A DNA stretch of 5,471 bases from Actinomycetota bacterium. GTDB lineage: Bacteria > Actinomycetota > Acidimicrobiia > Acidimicrobiales > Ilumatobacteraceae. The stretch covers positions 1 to 5,471 of the forward strand of contig WLEG01000140.1 in assembly GCA_009704425.1 (NCBI GenBank), given 5' to 3'. The notes under the pieces are model-generated. The model was not told the origin of the DNA. It made no database searches and was given only the letters and a program-made list of their open reading frames with translations. Shown piece after piece: positions 1 through 5,471 of the stretch. Both the position numbers and the translations under genes were made by a program. The first letter of the stretch is position 1, and each line of letters opens with the position of its first letter.

Positions 1-105
1 GAGCCGGTTGCCCGCGCGGTGGTCGCCCTACTCTCGGACTGGTTCCCGGCCACCACCGGATCGATGATCCACGTGGATGGCGGATATCACGCCATCGGGG
101 CCTGA
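1..105 (+). CDS. fabI: Enoyl-[acyl-carrier-protein] reductase (FabI-type SDR), C-terminal end only
   Basis: Only the last 34 codons are in the window; the gene begins to the left and ends in TGA at 103-105. The tail reads LLSDWFPATTG, then IHVDGGYHAIGA. The A-T-T-G then VDGG pattern is the usual C-terminal signature of classical short-chain dehydrogenases. The DWFPATTG and GGYHAIGA flavour matches NADH-dependent enoyl-ACP reductases, which reduce the trans-2-enoyl-ACP double bond in the last step of each cytosolic fatty acid elongation cycle. The Rossmann NAD-binding motif and the catalytic Tyr/Lys lie outside the window and cannot be checked. Another SDR such as a 3-oxoacyl-ACP reductase is the main alternative. 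The gene converges on the thiolase gene, with 17 nt between the two stop codons. SDR membership is close to certain; the FabI assignment is less so. Confidence 0.72.
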   Translation, partial: EPVARAVVALLSDWFPATTGSMIHVDGGYHAIGA

Positions 106-113
106 CGCCCCGA
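95..113. terminator. GC-rich hairpin at the convergent fabI/thiolase junction, possible bidirectional terminator
   Basis: A perfect 7-bp inverted repeat, TCGGGGC - CTGAC - GCCCCGA, with a 5-nt loop. The loop contains most of the fabI stop codon (TGA at 103-105). It lies between two convergent genes whose stop codons are 17 nt apart, the expected place for a shared terminator. There is no T-tract on either side, so it is not a canonical intrinsic terminator. Many high-GC bacteria do use such tail-less hairpins, but termination here is inferred from position and stem strength only. Confidence 0.5.
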
Positions 114-122
114 ACGTCCGAC

Positions 123-1328
123 TCAGAGTCCGCTGCGCTCGAGGATGTGGATGCCGCAGGCCGAGCCGAGGCCGATGACGTGGGCCAGACCCACCTTGGC
201 GTCGGCGATCTGACGATCCCCGGCCTCGTTGCGCAGGTGATGGCAGATCTCCCAGATGTTGGCGATACCGGTGGCCGCGATGGGATGACCCTTGGACTCG
301 AGACCTCCGGAGACGTTCACCGGGCTGGATCCGGTGCGCCACGTGGCACCGCTGTTGAAGAAGTCGACCGCACCACCCTCGGGGCACAGCATGAGGTTGT
401 CGTAGTGCACCAACTCGGCGGTGGCGAAACAGTCGTGGAGTTCGACGAGATCGAGATCCGACGGTGAGACGCCCGCTTGTTCGTAGGCGATCTTGGCGGC
501 GTTACGGGTGAGCGTGTTGACGTCGGGCAGGACCTGACACGACTCCTGGTACGGGTCGGTCGTCAGAACCGAGGCCGACACCTTGATGGCGCGACGCTGC
601 TGTTCCAGCGACAGGGTCTTGAGCGTCTCACCCGAACAAACGACCGCGGCCGCGGCACCGTCGCAGTTCGCCGAGCACATGGGGCGGGTGTTCGGATACG
701 CGATCATCATGTCGTTCATGATCTCGTCGAGGGTGAACCTCTTCTGATACGCCGCCATGGGGTTCAGCACCGAGTGGGCGTGGTTCTTCTCCGAGATACG
801 GGCGAACAACTCGAACGACACGCCTCCGTACTTGTGGCCGTACTCCATGCCCACCTGGGCGAACGTTCCGGGCATGGTGTCCGTGCCGATGCGACCGTCG
901 GTGGGTGCCACGCTGCCGAAGCGACCCTTGGGTTCCCACTTGTTCCCGTCCTTCTTGGCGTTGCCACCGCCGCCGAGCAGTCCGGCTCCGGCCAACTTCT
1001 CCGCTCCCACGGCCAATCCGAACTTCACCTCACCGGCCTTGACGGCCATGATCGCGGTGCGCAACGCGGTGGCGCCGGTGGCGCAGGCGTTGGTGACGTT
1101 GTACACCGGGATTCCGGTCTGGCCCACCTGCTTCTGGAGCATCTGGCCGAAGCTGCCGCCGCCCATCAGGTTTCCGGCCGCCAGGACTCCGATGTCGCGC
1201 ATGCTGACGCCGGCGTCGGTGAGCGCGGCCATGACCGCCTCGGCGCCGAGGTCGACGATGTCCTTGTCGGAATGCTTTCCGAACTTCGTCATCGCGATTC
1301 CGAGGATCCAGATGTCGTCACTGGCCAT
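123..1328 (-). CDS. SCP2/lipid-transfer-type thiolase (acetyl-CoA acetyltransferase family)
   Basis: A complete 401-residue protein, a normal length for the thiolase fold. Visible family motifs are the nucleophile region NACATG with Cys82, HDCFA at 298-302 (the SCP2-thiolase replacement for the NEAF box), GGLESKGHPIAATG at 341-354 with His348, and GSACGIHIL near the C-terminus with Cys391. All the expected thiolase catalytic residues are therefore present. By family it should cleave 3-ketoacyl-CoA to acetyl- or propionyl-CoA, or condense acyl-CoAs, in the cytosol; substrate choice cannot be read from sequence. It is closer to SCPx thiolases than to FadA-type enzymes. The Ltp2-type aldolases of sterol side-chain degradation use tyrosines where this protein keeps His298 and His348, so thiolase chemistry is more likely. 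The ATG at 1328 is preceded by AAAGGA six nt away. The upstream neighbour is a DUF35 protein, the usual small partner of this subfamily. No transit or signal peptide is seen. Confidence 0.9.
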   Translation of the reverse strand: MASDDIWILGIAMTKFGKHSDKDIVDLGAEAVMAALTDAGVSMRDIGVLAAGNLMGGGSFGQMLQKQVGQTGIPVYNVTNACATGATALRTAIMAVKAGEVKFGLAVGAEKLAGAGLLGGGGNAKKDGNKWEPKGRFGSVAPTDGRIGTDTMPGTFAQVGMEYGHKYGGVSFELFARISEKNHAHSVLNPMAAYQKRFTLDEIMNDMMIAYPNTRPMCSANCDGAAAAVVCSGETLKTLSLEQQRRAIKVSASVLTTDPYQESCQVLPDVNTLTRNAAKIAYEQAGVSPSDLDLVELHDCFATAELVHYDNLMLCPEGGAVDFFNSGATWRTGSSPVNVSGGLESKGHPIAATGIANIWEICHHLRNEAGDRQIADAKVGLAHVIGLGSACGIHILERSGL

Positions 1329-1334
1329 GATGAT

Positions 1335-1340
1335 TCCTTT
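1335..1340 (-). promoter_or_regulatory. Ribosome binding site of the thiolase gene
   Basis: The minus strand reads AAAGGA followed by six nt and then ATG, a good Shine-Dalgarno spacing that fixes the thiolase start. It lies in a 51-nt gap after the DUF35 stop. That gap is A/C-rich on the minus strand, contains a short CAACAACAAC run, and shows no hairpin, so read-through from the DUF35 gene looks likely. Confidence 0.7.
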
Positions 1341-1379
1341 GGTCGTTGTTGTTGAAGAGGTTACGAAAACTGATCGAGG

Positions 1380-1775
1380 TCAGGCGGCGGGTTCGAAGCC
1401 GAATCCGATGGCCTCGACTCCTTCGTCGTCGGTGCCCAGGCTGTAGGTGGCCAGGCGGACCTTCATGCCGAGCGACACCTTCTCGGGTGTGGGGTCGACA
1501 TTGATGACGTTGCCGCGGACGCTGGTTCCGCCGCAGTCGACGATGCCGGCCACGAAGGGAACCGGGACGCCGGGGGCCGCGAAGGCCACGATGGTGAAGG
1601 ACTTCAGGACACCCTCGGTGGTGATGGGCGCCTTACGGAACTCGGTGCCGAAACAGTTGGCACAGGCGTTGCGACGGTCGAAAAAGCGAGCACCGCACGA
1701 GGTGCACTCGTTGGCCACCAGATGCGGGCGATCGCCGAGTTCGAGGTAATTGACGTGGGGAATCTGGGTCGACAT
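1380..1775 (-). CDS. Zn-ribbon/OB-fold DUF35 protein, thiolase partner
   Basis: A 131-residue protein of the DUF35 family (rubredoxin-like zinc ribbon followed by an OB fold). Four cysteines at 24, 27, 38 and 41 form a C-x2-C-x10-C-x2-C zinc ribbon. The OB-fold part follows from about residue 52 (GVLKSFTIVAFAAPGVPVPF, then a GIVDCGG strand and a GMKVRL strand). Characterised DUF35 proteins bind tightly to thiolase-fold enzymes: examples are the archaeal thiolase/HMG-CoA synthase complex and the ChsH2 DUF35 domain with Ltp2 in steroid side-chain cleavage. There they scaffold the complex or help bind the CoA substrate. Its position 51 nt upstream of the thiolase, on the same strand, supports such a complex here. 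The ATG at 1775 has GGAG five nt upstream. The reading frame stays open well beyond this ATG, but that stretch is a shadow of the nitroreductase gene. The C-terminus ends in FGFEPAA. Confidence 0.9.
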   Translation of the reverse strand: MSTQIPHVNYLELGDRPHLVANECTSCGARFFDRRNACANCFGTEFRKAPITTEGVLKSFTIVAFAAPGVPVPFVAGIVDCGGTSVRGNVINVDPTPEKVSLGMKVRLATYSLGTDDEGVEAIGFGFEPAA

Positions 1776-1780
1776 GTTCT

Positions 1781-1785
1781 CTCCC
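1781..1785 (-). promoter_or_regulatory. Ribosome binding site of the DUF35 gene
   Basis: The minus strand reads GGGAG, then five nt (AGAAC), then ATG. This supports the 131-residue start over the much longer open frame that continues upstream into the nitroreductase gene. The whole gap to the nitroreductase stop is 32 nt, with no terminator-like hairpin. Confidence 0.65.
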
Positions 1786-1807
1786 GAATCGAGTGGGTGG
1801 TCGTACC

Positions 1808-2509
1808 CTAAACCTCGGGATCGTCGGTCGCGAAACCGGCAGGACCCCCGGACGGCGACACCCAACGACCGACGTGAACCACCTCGTTCGCTCCCCGTCG
1901 TGAACGCACCGTCGACGAACCCGAGGGTCGGTCGCCGGGCGAACGATGACCGATGGCGACGGCCCCCACGCAGTGAACGGCATCGGGAACCCCGAATCGG
2001 TCCAGGGTGACTCGGGGATCGCCGTGAAGACCGAAGAGCAAGGCGCCCCAACGACGGTCCTCGCACAACAGCAGCAGATTCTGTGCGGCCATCGCGGCGT
2101 CGGTCAGCCAGTACGGGCAGACCCACGTCTCGCGCGTCGACAGCCCGCGGTCGATCTTGTCGGGTTCCGAGTACCGATCGGTGTAGGCGTCGGGGTCGGC
2201 CAGCACCAGAACGATCTGCGTGCAGTCCCGCACACCGGGGGAACGGCGCGCGAACCATGTCCCGGCGCCCGACACCTCGAAGAAGGTCTCCTTGTCCGGA
2301 CCGTCGAGCACGAGAAAGTGACAACCTTGCGAGAAACCCGCCGAGGGGGCTCGCCGCGCCACGTCGCACACCTCGAGCACCTCGTGCAACGTCGGGCCGC
2401 CGGAGAACGTCCGGGTCATGCGGCGACGCCGGATGATGGACGTCAGGTCGTCGGGCAAGGTGTCAGCGACGTCCCAGTTTGAGGAGATCCTCGGCCATGG
2501 TCCAACCAT
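1808..2509 (-). CDS. Nitroreductase-family flavoprotein
   Basis: A protein of 233 residues from the ATG start. The N-terminal motif RRRRMTRTF (27-35) and the stretch RRAPSAGFSQGCHFLVLDG (52-70) are typical of FMN-binding nitroreductase-family proteins. The helix YWLTDAAMAAQNLLLL (133-148) and the following GALLFGLHG (155-163) correspond to the dimer-interface and flavin-contact region. The RSRRG segment (202-206) matches the C-terminal basic FMN-phosphate contact of many members. Family members are FMN-dependent, usually homodimeric, NAD(P)H oxidoreductases acting on nitro compounds, quinones or, in special members, enoyl or dehalogenation substrates. The substrate is not predictable here. 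The start is uncertain: the ATG at 2509 lacks a clear ribosome binding site and overlaps the upstream gene by 47 nt. A TTG at 2458 (216 residues) would leave a 4-nt gap and retain the whole conserved domain. Translational coupling to the upstream gene is likely in either case. Confidence 0.85.
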   Translation of the reverse strand: MVGPWPRISSNWDVADTLPDDLTSIIRRRRMTRTFSGGPTLHEVLEVCDVARRAPSAGFSQGCHFLVLDGPDKETFFEVSGAGTWFARRSPGVRDCTQIVLVLADPDAYTDRYSEPDKIDRGLSTRETWVCPYWLTDAAMAAQNLLLLCEDRRWGALLFGLHGDPRVTLDRFGVPDAVHCVGAVAIGHRSPGDRPSGSSTVRSRRGANEVVHVGRWVSPSGGPAGFATDDPEV

Positions 2510-3119
2510 GAACGATCAAGGAACCGCCGACGTCAGGCTTCACGTCATCGAACATGGCCGCGATGTCAGCCGCGATCTTGTCGGGCTTGGACGAGACATG
2601 GTCGAGGAATCCCGACTGACCCTTCTTGGCCACGACGAACGTCTTCTCGTCGTACTGCGCGTCGACGCCGAAACGGCGGGCCAACCGGCGCCCCCACGCT
2701 CGCTCCTCGCCCACCGCACGATGGCCGGGACGCGGGATCAACTCGCTCAACTGTTTGAAGGCTTCCAAACCGTCGGGGGCCACGAAGCGACTCCCGACCA
2801 CCACGTCCTCGTCCGGAAACGCCATCAATGCCCGATGAAAGGCCTCCGACATCAGTCCCTTCAACACCGCGTCGCGCTTTCCACTTCGCTTCACGCTGAG
2901 CAGTCCGATCAGGACGCACGGAGTGCCTCCGATCCGTTCGAGGGTGGAGAACGTGAAGCCGTGCAGCTTTCCCGATTCGGTGGCCGTCGTGCACAGAACC
3001 CAGTCGTCCTTGGCGGCGGTGAGTCGGGCGAGATCGAATGAACCGCCCATGGCGGCCATCTCCTCGAGTTCGGCCTCCGAGAGGGCCGCACAATCTCTCG
3101 TCTCGACCTCCACCGACAT
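2463..3119 (-). CDS. Conserved-looking hypothetical protein, 218 residues
   Basis: I do not recognise this protein with confidence. It is soluble, with no signal peptide, no membrane helix and no cysteine-rich motif. The N-terminus is acidic (SEAELEEMAAMGGSF). The middle alternates probable strands and helices: GKLHGFTFSTLERIGG, CVLIGLLSVKRSGKRDAVLKG, SEAFHRALMAFPDEDVVVGSR. A basic segment follows (AWGRRLARRFG, 141-151), then a Lys/Asp-rich C-terminus ending in AEDLLKLGRR. The strand, then an R-x-x-K-x-x-x-x-x-G-like turn, then a helix faintly resembles a GNAT acyltransferase core, but the classical acetyl-CoA loop is not clear, so this is only a suggestion. The ATG at 3119 has GGGAG 11 nt upstream, which is slightly distant; ATGs at 3164 and 3158 in the same frame are alternatives. 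It lies 82 nt after dnaE and overlaps or abuts the nitroreductase gene. Its regular codon use and ordered composition support real coding. Confidence 0.75.
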   Translation of the reverse strand: MSVEVETRDCAALSEAELEEMAAMGGSFDLARLTAAKDDWVLCTTATESGKLHGFTFSTLERIGGTPCVLIGLLSVKRSGKRDAVLKGLMSEAFHRALMAFPDEDVVVGSRFVAPDGLEAFKQLSELIPRPGHRAVGEERAWGRRLARRFGVDAQYDEKTFVVAKKGQSGFLDHVSSKPDKIAADIAAMFDDVKPDVGGSLIVHGWTMAEDLLKLGRR

Positions 3120-3137
3120 TCGACCCCAGGCTCCCTT

Positions 3138-3155
3138 TCGGGGGCGATCCCCCGA
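3138..3155 (-). terminator. Strong hairpin between dnaE and the hypothetical gene, possible terminator or leader element
   Basis: A perfect 7-bp inverted repeat with a 4-nt loop; the minus-strand transcript would read UCGGGGG-AUCG-CCCCCGA. It begins 46 nt after the dnaE stop and ends 18 nt before the ATG of the next gene, directly next to its AAAGGGAG ribosome binding region. It has no U-tract, so it may attenuate or partly terminate dnaE transcripts, stabilise the 3' end, or influence translation of the next gene. If the downstream gene actually starts at 3164, the stem would lie inside its coding sequence. Confidence 0.4.
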
Positions 3156-3201
3156 CATCCACATTCTGCCACTTGGCCCGGTCAGCGAGCGAAACGACCG
3201 A

Positions 3202-5471
3202 TCACCGGATGACGCCCACCCCGAAAGCGACCCGCAACGGAGGAATGACCCGGTCCACGTCCACGGCGAACTCGGCACCCAGTCGAAGCACCCGTGAGCC
3301 ACCGAGATGGATGAACACCTGGGCTTCACCGGGATACGCCGACAGGATCTCCTTGAGGTTGGCCACGGTCTCGGGATCGAGGGCCACGGCGGGCAGGTTG
3401 AGGCGAAGCTCCGGGGCACGGGCCTGCAATGCGAGAGGCGTGAACTCCAGCGCCGACACGGTCATGCGATCGTCGCCGACCTGACGGTTCACGCGCACCT
3501 TCACCGCCACGATCGCCTCGTCGGCGATCTTGTGTCCGTGTTGCTGGAGGGTTCGGGTGAACACGGTGACTTCCACGCCTCCGTGCAGATCCTCGATCTG
3601 GAGAACCGCCATCGGGTCCCCCTTCTTGGTCACCTTGCGTTCGATCTTGGTGATGATGCCGGCGATGGTGGCGATGGTGCCGTTCTCGGCCTCCTCCAAC
3701 ATGGCCGTGACGGTGTCGGCGTAACGACGCAAGGACGCTTCGTGTCCGTAGAGCGGGTGGTCGCTGATGTAGAGGCCGAGAAGCTCCTTTTCGAACTTCA
3801 ACTTCAGTGACTGTTCGAACTCGGTTGTCGGGATGGGGATGTCGAGATCGAAACCGCCCTGCACGGGGTCGGGCTCGATGGAGTCGAACAGACTCATCAC
3901 ACCCTGGTCGGCCTCGGCCCGTCGACCGACGGTGTCGTCGATGATCTGTTCGAAAACGAGCATCAGACCCTGACGCGTGTGCCCCATCGAATCGAAGGCT
4001 CCGGCCTTGATGAAGGACTCGATGCCCTTCTTGTTCAGGCACTCCGTGGGAACCGACATGCAGAAATCGTGGAACGAGGAATAGGCACCGTGTTCCTTTC
4101 GGTGCGCCACGATCTTCTCGCACACCGCCGAACCGACGCCCTTGATCGCACTCAGGCCGAAGTGGATGAGACGGTGCTCGGGGTCGGCGGTGAAGTCGAC
4201 GTCGGAGACGTTGATGTCGGGCTGCTTCACCGTGATTCCCCGCGCCCGCGCGTCGACGAGGTATCCGGCCGCCTTGTCGAGGTTGGCCTTCACGCTCGTC
4301 AGCAACGCCGCGAAGTACTGGACCGGATAGTTGGCCTTGAGAAACGCGGTCTGGTAGCAGATGTAGCCGTACCCGAACGAGTGACTCTTGTTGAACGCGT
4401 AGTCGGCGAAGTTCTCGATGATGTCGAAGAGTTGCTTGCCGAGTTGTCGTCCGTATCCGGAACTCTCGCAACCCTCCTCGAACTTGGAGCGTTCCTTCTC
4501 CATGAGTTCGCGGACCTTCTTGCCGCAGGCCTTGCGGAGGTTGTCGGCTTCGGCGAGCGAGTACCCGGCGAAACGTTGCGCCACGCGCATCACGCTCTCC
4601 TGGTAGATCATGAGGCCGTAGGTGTCTCCGAGCACCTCGCGGGCGTCGGGGTGGAAGTACTCGACAGGCTTTCGGCCGTTCTTGCGATCGGCGAAGTCGT
4701 AGTGCATGTTCACGCCCATCGGGCCCGGTCGGTACAAAGCGATCACGGCCGACACGTCCTCGAAGGTGGACGGATTCATGGCCCGCAACAGTTGCTGCAT
4801 CGGCGGGGACTCCAATTGGAACACCCCGGTGGTGTCACCCTTGGCCAGGAGTTCGAACGTTGCCGGGTCGTCGAGCGGCACCCGGTCGATGTCGAATTCG
4901 GGCTCGCTCAGCCGGATGAGCGCCATCGTGTCGGTGATGACGTCGAGGTTTCGCAAACCGAGGAAGTCCATCTTGAGCAGACCGAGATCCTCGACACCGT
5001 GCATTTCGTACTGCGTGGTGACCGGTGCTTCCTCGATGGGTTTGCCGGCTTCCGGCTTGCGTTGAACGGGCAGGTACTCGGTGAGGACCTCCTTGGAGAT
5101 GACGACCGCGGCGGCGTGGATGCCGGTGGAGCGTCGAAGTCCCTCGAGCCCCTTGGCGACGTCGATGACGTGACGCAACTCGTCGTCGCTCTCGTACAGA
5201 TCGCGCAGTTCCTGGGCGGCCTGGTAACCACCTTCGTGCTTCGGGTGCTTCTCGAGGCAGTACCGCAACGGAGTGTCGCGACCCATCACCACGGGGGGCA
5301 TCGCCTTGGCCAGACGGTCGCCGACCGAATACGGATGCCCGAGCACCCGGGCGGCGTCCCGTACGGCGTTGCGGGCCTTGATGGTGCTGAACGTGATGAT
5401 CTGGGCCACGTGTTCGCGACCGTAGGTGTCGGTCGCGTAGCGGATCATCTCGTCGCGATAGCGGGAGTCGA
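3202..5471 (-). CDS. dnaE: DNA polymerase III alpha subunit (replicative polymerase), 5' end outside window
   Basis: About 755 C-terminal residues are present; the frame is open to the right edge (DSRYRDE precedes MIRYATDTYG), so the Met at 5448 is internal and not the start. Residue numbers below count from that Met. The palm continues with QIITF (16-20) and LLKMDFLGLRNLDVI (157-171), whose Asp161 aligns with E. coli Asp555, the third catalytic aspartate. The other two aspartates and the PHP domain lie off the window. The fingers follow (LYRPGPMG 239-245, MIYQESVMRVAQ 280-291, FADYAFNKSHSFGYG 347-361), then a helix-hairpin-helix (GLSAIKGVGS 431-440), a putative clamp-binding segment (QGVMSLF 515-521) and an OB domain (TIAGIITKIERK 594-605, then VEVTVF). 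It synthesises DNA as the catalytic subunit of the Pol III holoenzyme at the replication fork. Length and domain order are normal for DnaE, and there is no intein or frameshift in this part. The sequence type is DnaE1-like rather than the error-prone DnaE2, although that call is softer. Confidence 0.97.
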   Translation of the reverse strand, partial: DSRYRDEMIRYATDTYGREHVAQIITFSTIKARNAVRDAARVLGHPYSVGDRLAKAMPPVVMGRDTPLRYCLEKHPKHEGGYQAAQELRDLYESDDELRHVIDVAKGLEGLRRSTGIHAAAVVISKEVLTEYLPVQRKPEAGKPIEEAPVTTQYEMHGVEDLGLLKMDFLGLRNLDVITDTMALIRLSEPEFDIDRVPLDDPATFELLAKGDTTGVFQLESPPMQQLLRAMNPSTFEDVSAVIALYRPGPMGVNMHYDFADRKNGRKPVEYFHPDAREVLGDTYGLMIYQESVMRVAQRFAGYSLAEADNLRKACGKKVRELMEKERSKFEEGCESSGYGRQLGKQLFDIIENFADYAFNKSHSFGYGYICYQTAFLKANYPVQYFAALLTSVKANLDKAAGYLVDARARGITVKQPDINVSDVDFTADPEHRLIHFGLSAIKGVGSAVCEKIVAHRKEHGAYSSFHDFCMSVPTECLNKKGIESFIKAGAFDSMGHTRQGLMLVFEQIIDDTVGRRAEADQGVMSLFDSIEPDPVQGGFDLDIPIPTTEFEQSLKLKFEKELLGLYISDHPLYGHEASLRRYADTVTAMLEEAENGTIATIAGIITKIERKVTKKGDPMAVLQIEDLHGGVEVTVFTRTLQQHGHKIADEAIVAVKVRVNRQVGDDRMTVSALEFTPLALQARAPELRLNLPAVALDPETVANLKEILSAYPGEAQVFIHLGGSRVLRLGAEFAVDVDRVIPPLRVAFGVGVIR

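Noticed and set aside
477..1355. Long plus-strand open frame (292 codons) opposite the thiolase gene
   Set aside because: It is antisense to a clear thiolase. Its translation is rich in Arg, Gly, His and Val with no recognisable motif, as expected for a mirror frame in high-GC DNA.
1329..1379. CAACAACAAC run in the gap before the thiolase gene, considered as a repeat or regulatory element
   Set aside because: It is only about ten bases of simple triplet repeat in a short A/C-rich leader, with no partner copy or structure. It is most simply an unstructured leader.
757..1446. Plus-strand open frame of 229 codons
   Set aside because: It is antisense to the thiolase and the DUF35 end. Its Pro/Ser/Ala-rich translation has no domain pattern and it has no ribosome binding site.
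1776..2369. Upstream extension of the DUF35 frame, which would give a 329-residue protein
   Set aside because: The extension overlaps the nitroreductase gene in another frame and is Arg/Ser-rich and low-order. The family length and a good ribosome binding site support the ATG at 1775.
3156..3201. Possible promoter for the hypothetical gene (CAGAAT as a -10 box on the minus strand)
   Set aside because: CAGAAT matches the -10 consensus at only four of six positions, and no -35-like hexamer lies 16-18 nt upstream.
3120..3419. Upstream extension of the hypothetical gene's frame into dnaE
   Set aside because: It runs across the conserved end of dnaE in another frame and is Pro/Arg/Ser-rich. The start at 3119, or at most 3164, is more sensible.
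3326..4471. Second minus-strand open frame of 381 codons inside dnaE
   Set aside because: It lies entirely inside dnaE on the same strand, and its translation is dominated by Arg, His and Gly. It is an out-of-frame shadow.

Overview
The window is high-GC bacterial chromosome with tightly packed genes. Five genes lie on the minus strand, and the last 34 codons of a sixth gene run in from the left on the plus strand. The GC-rich codon use, the thiolase/DUF35 lipid gene pair, the nitroreductase type and the FabI-like C-terminus together suggest an actinobacterium, possibly of the Acidimicrobiia. That placement is an inference, because no rRNA or other taxonomic marker is present.

Layout from left to right. 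Positions 1-105 (+) are the C-terminal end of an enoyl-ACP reductase (FabI-type SDR). A GC-rich hairpin overlaps its stop codon and sits at the convergent junction. Positions 123-1328 (-) encode an SCP2/lipid-transfer-type thiolase. Positions 1380-1775 (-) encode its likely partner, a zinc-ribbon/OB-fold DUF35 protein. Positions 1808 to about 2509 (-) encode a nitroreductase-family flavoprotein. Positions 2463-3119 (-) encode a 218-residue protein I do not recognise. Position 3202 to the right edge (-) is the C-terminal two thirds of the replicative DNA polymerase III alpha subunit (dnaE), cut by the window edge.

The minus-strand order of transcription is dnaE, hypothetical, nitroreductase, DUF35, thiolase. 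Intergenic gaps are short (82, overlap or 4, 32 and 51 nt), so the genes could be one transcript. A strong hairpin after dnaE may separate or dampen expression of the four downstream genes. The thiolase/DUF35 pair and FabI concern fatty-acyl metabolism. dnaE is unrelated replication machinery that happens to be adjacent.

I see no mobile element, CRISPR array, tRNA or rRNA, and no sign of a new defence or mobile system. This is mostly ordinary core-genome sequence. The points worth a second look are the unrecognised gene after dnaE, the two similar hairpins, a variant clamp-binding motif in DnaE, and the uncertain start sites.
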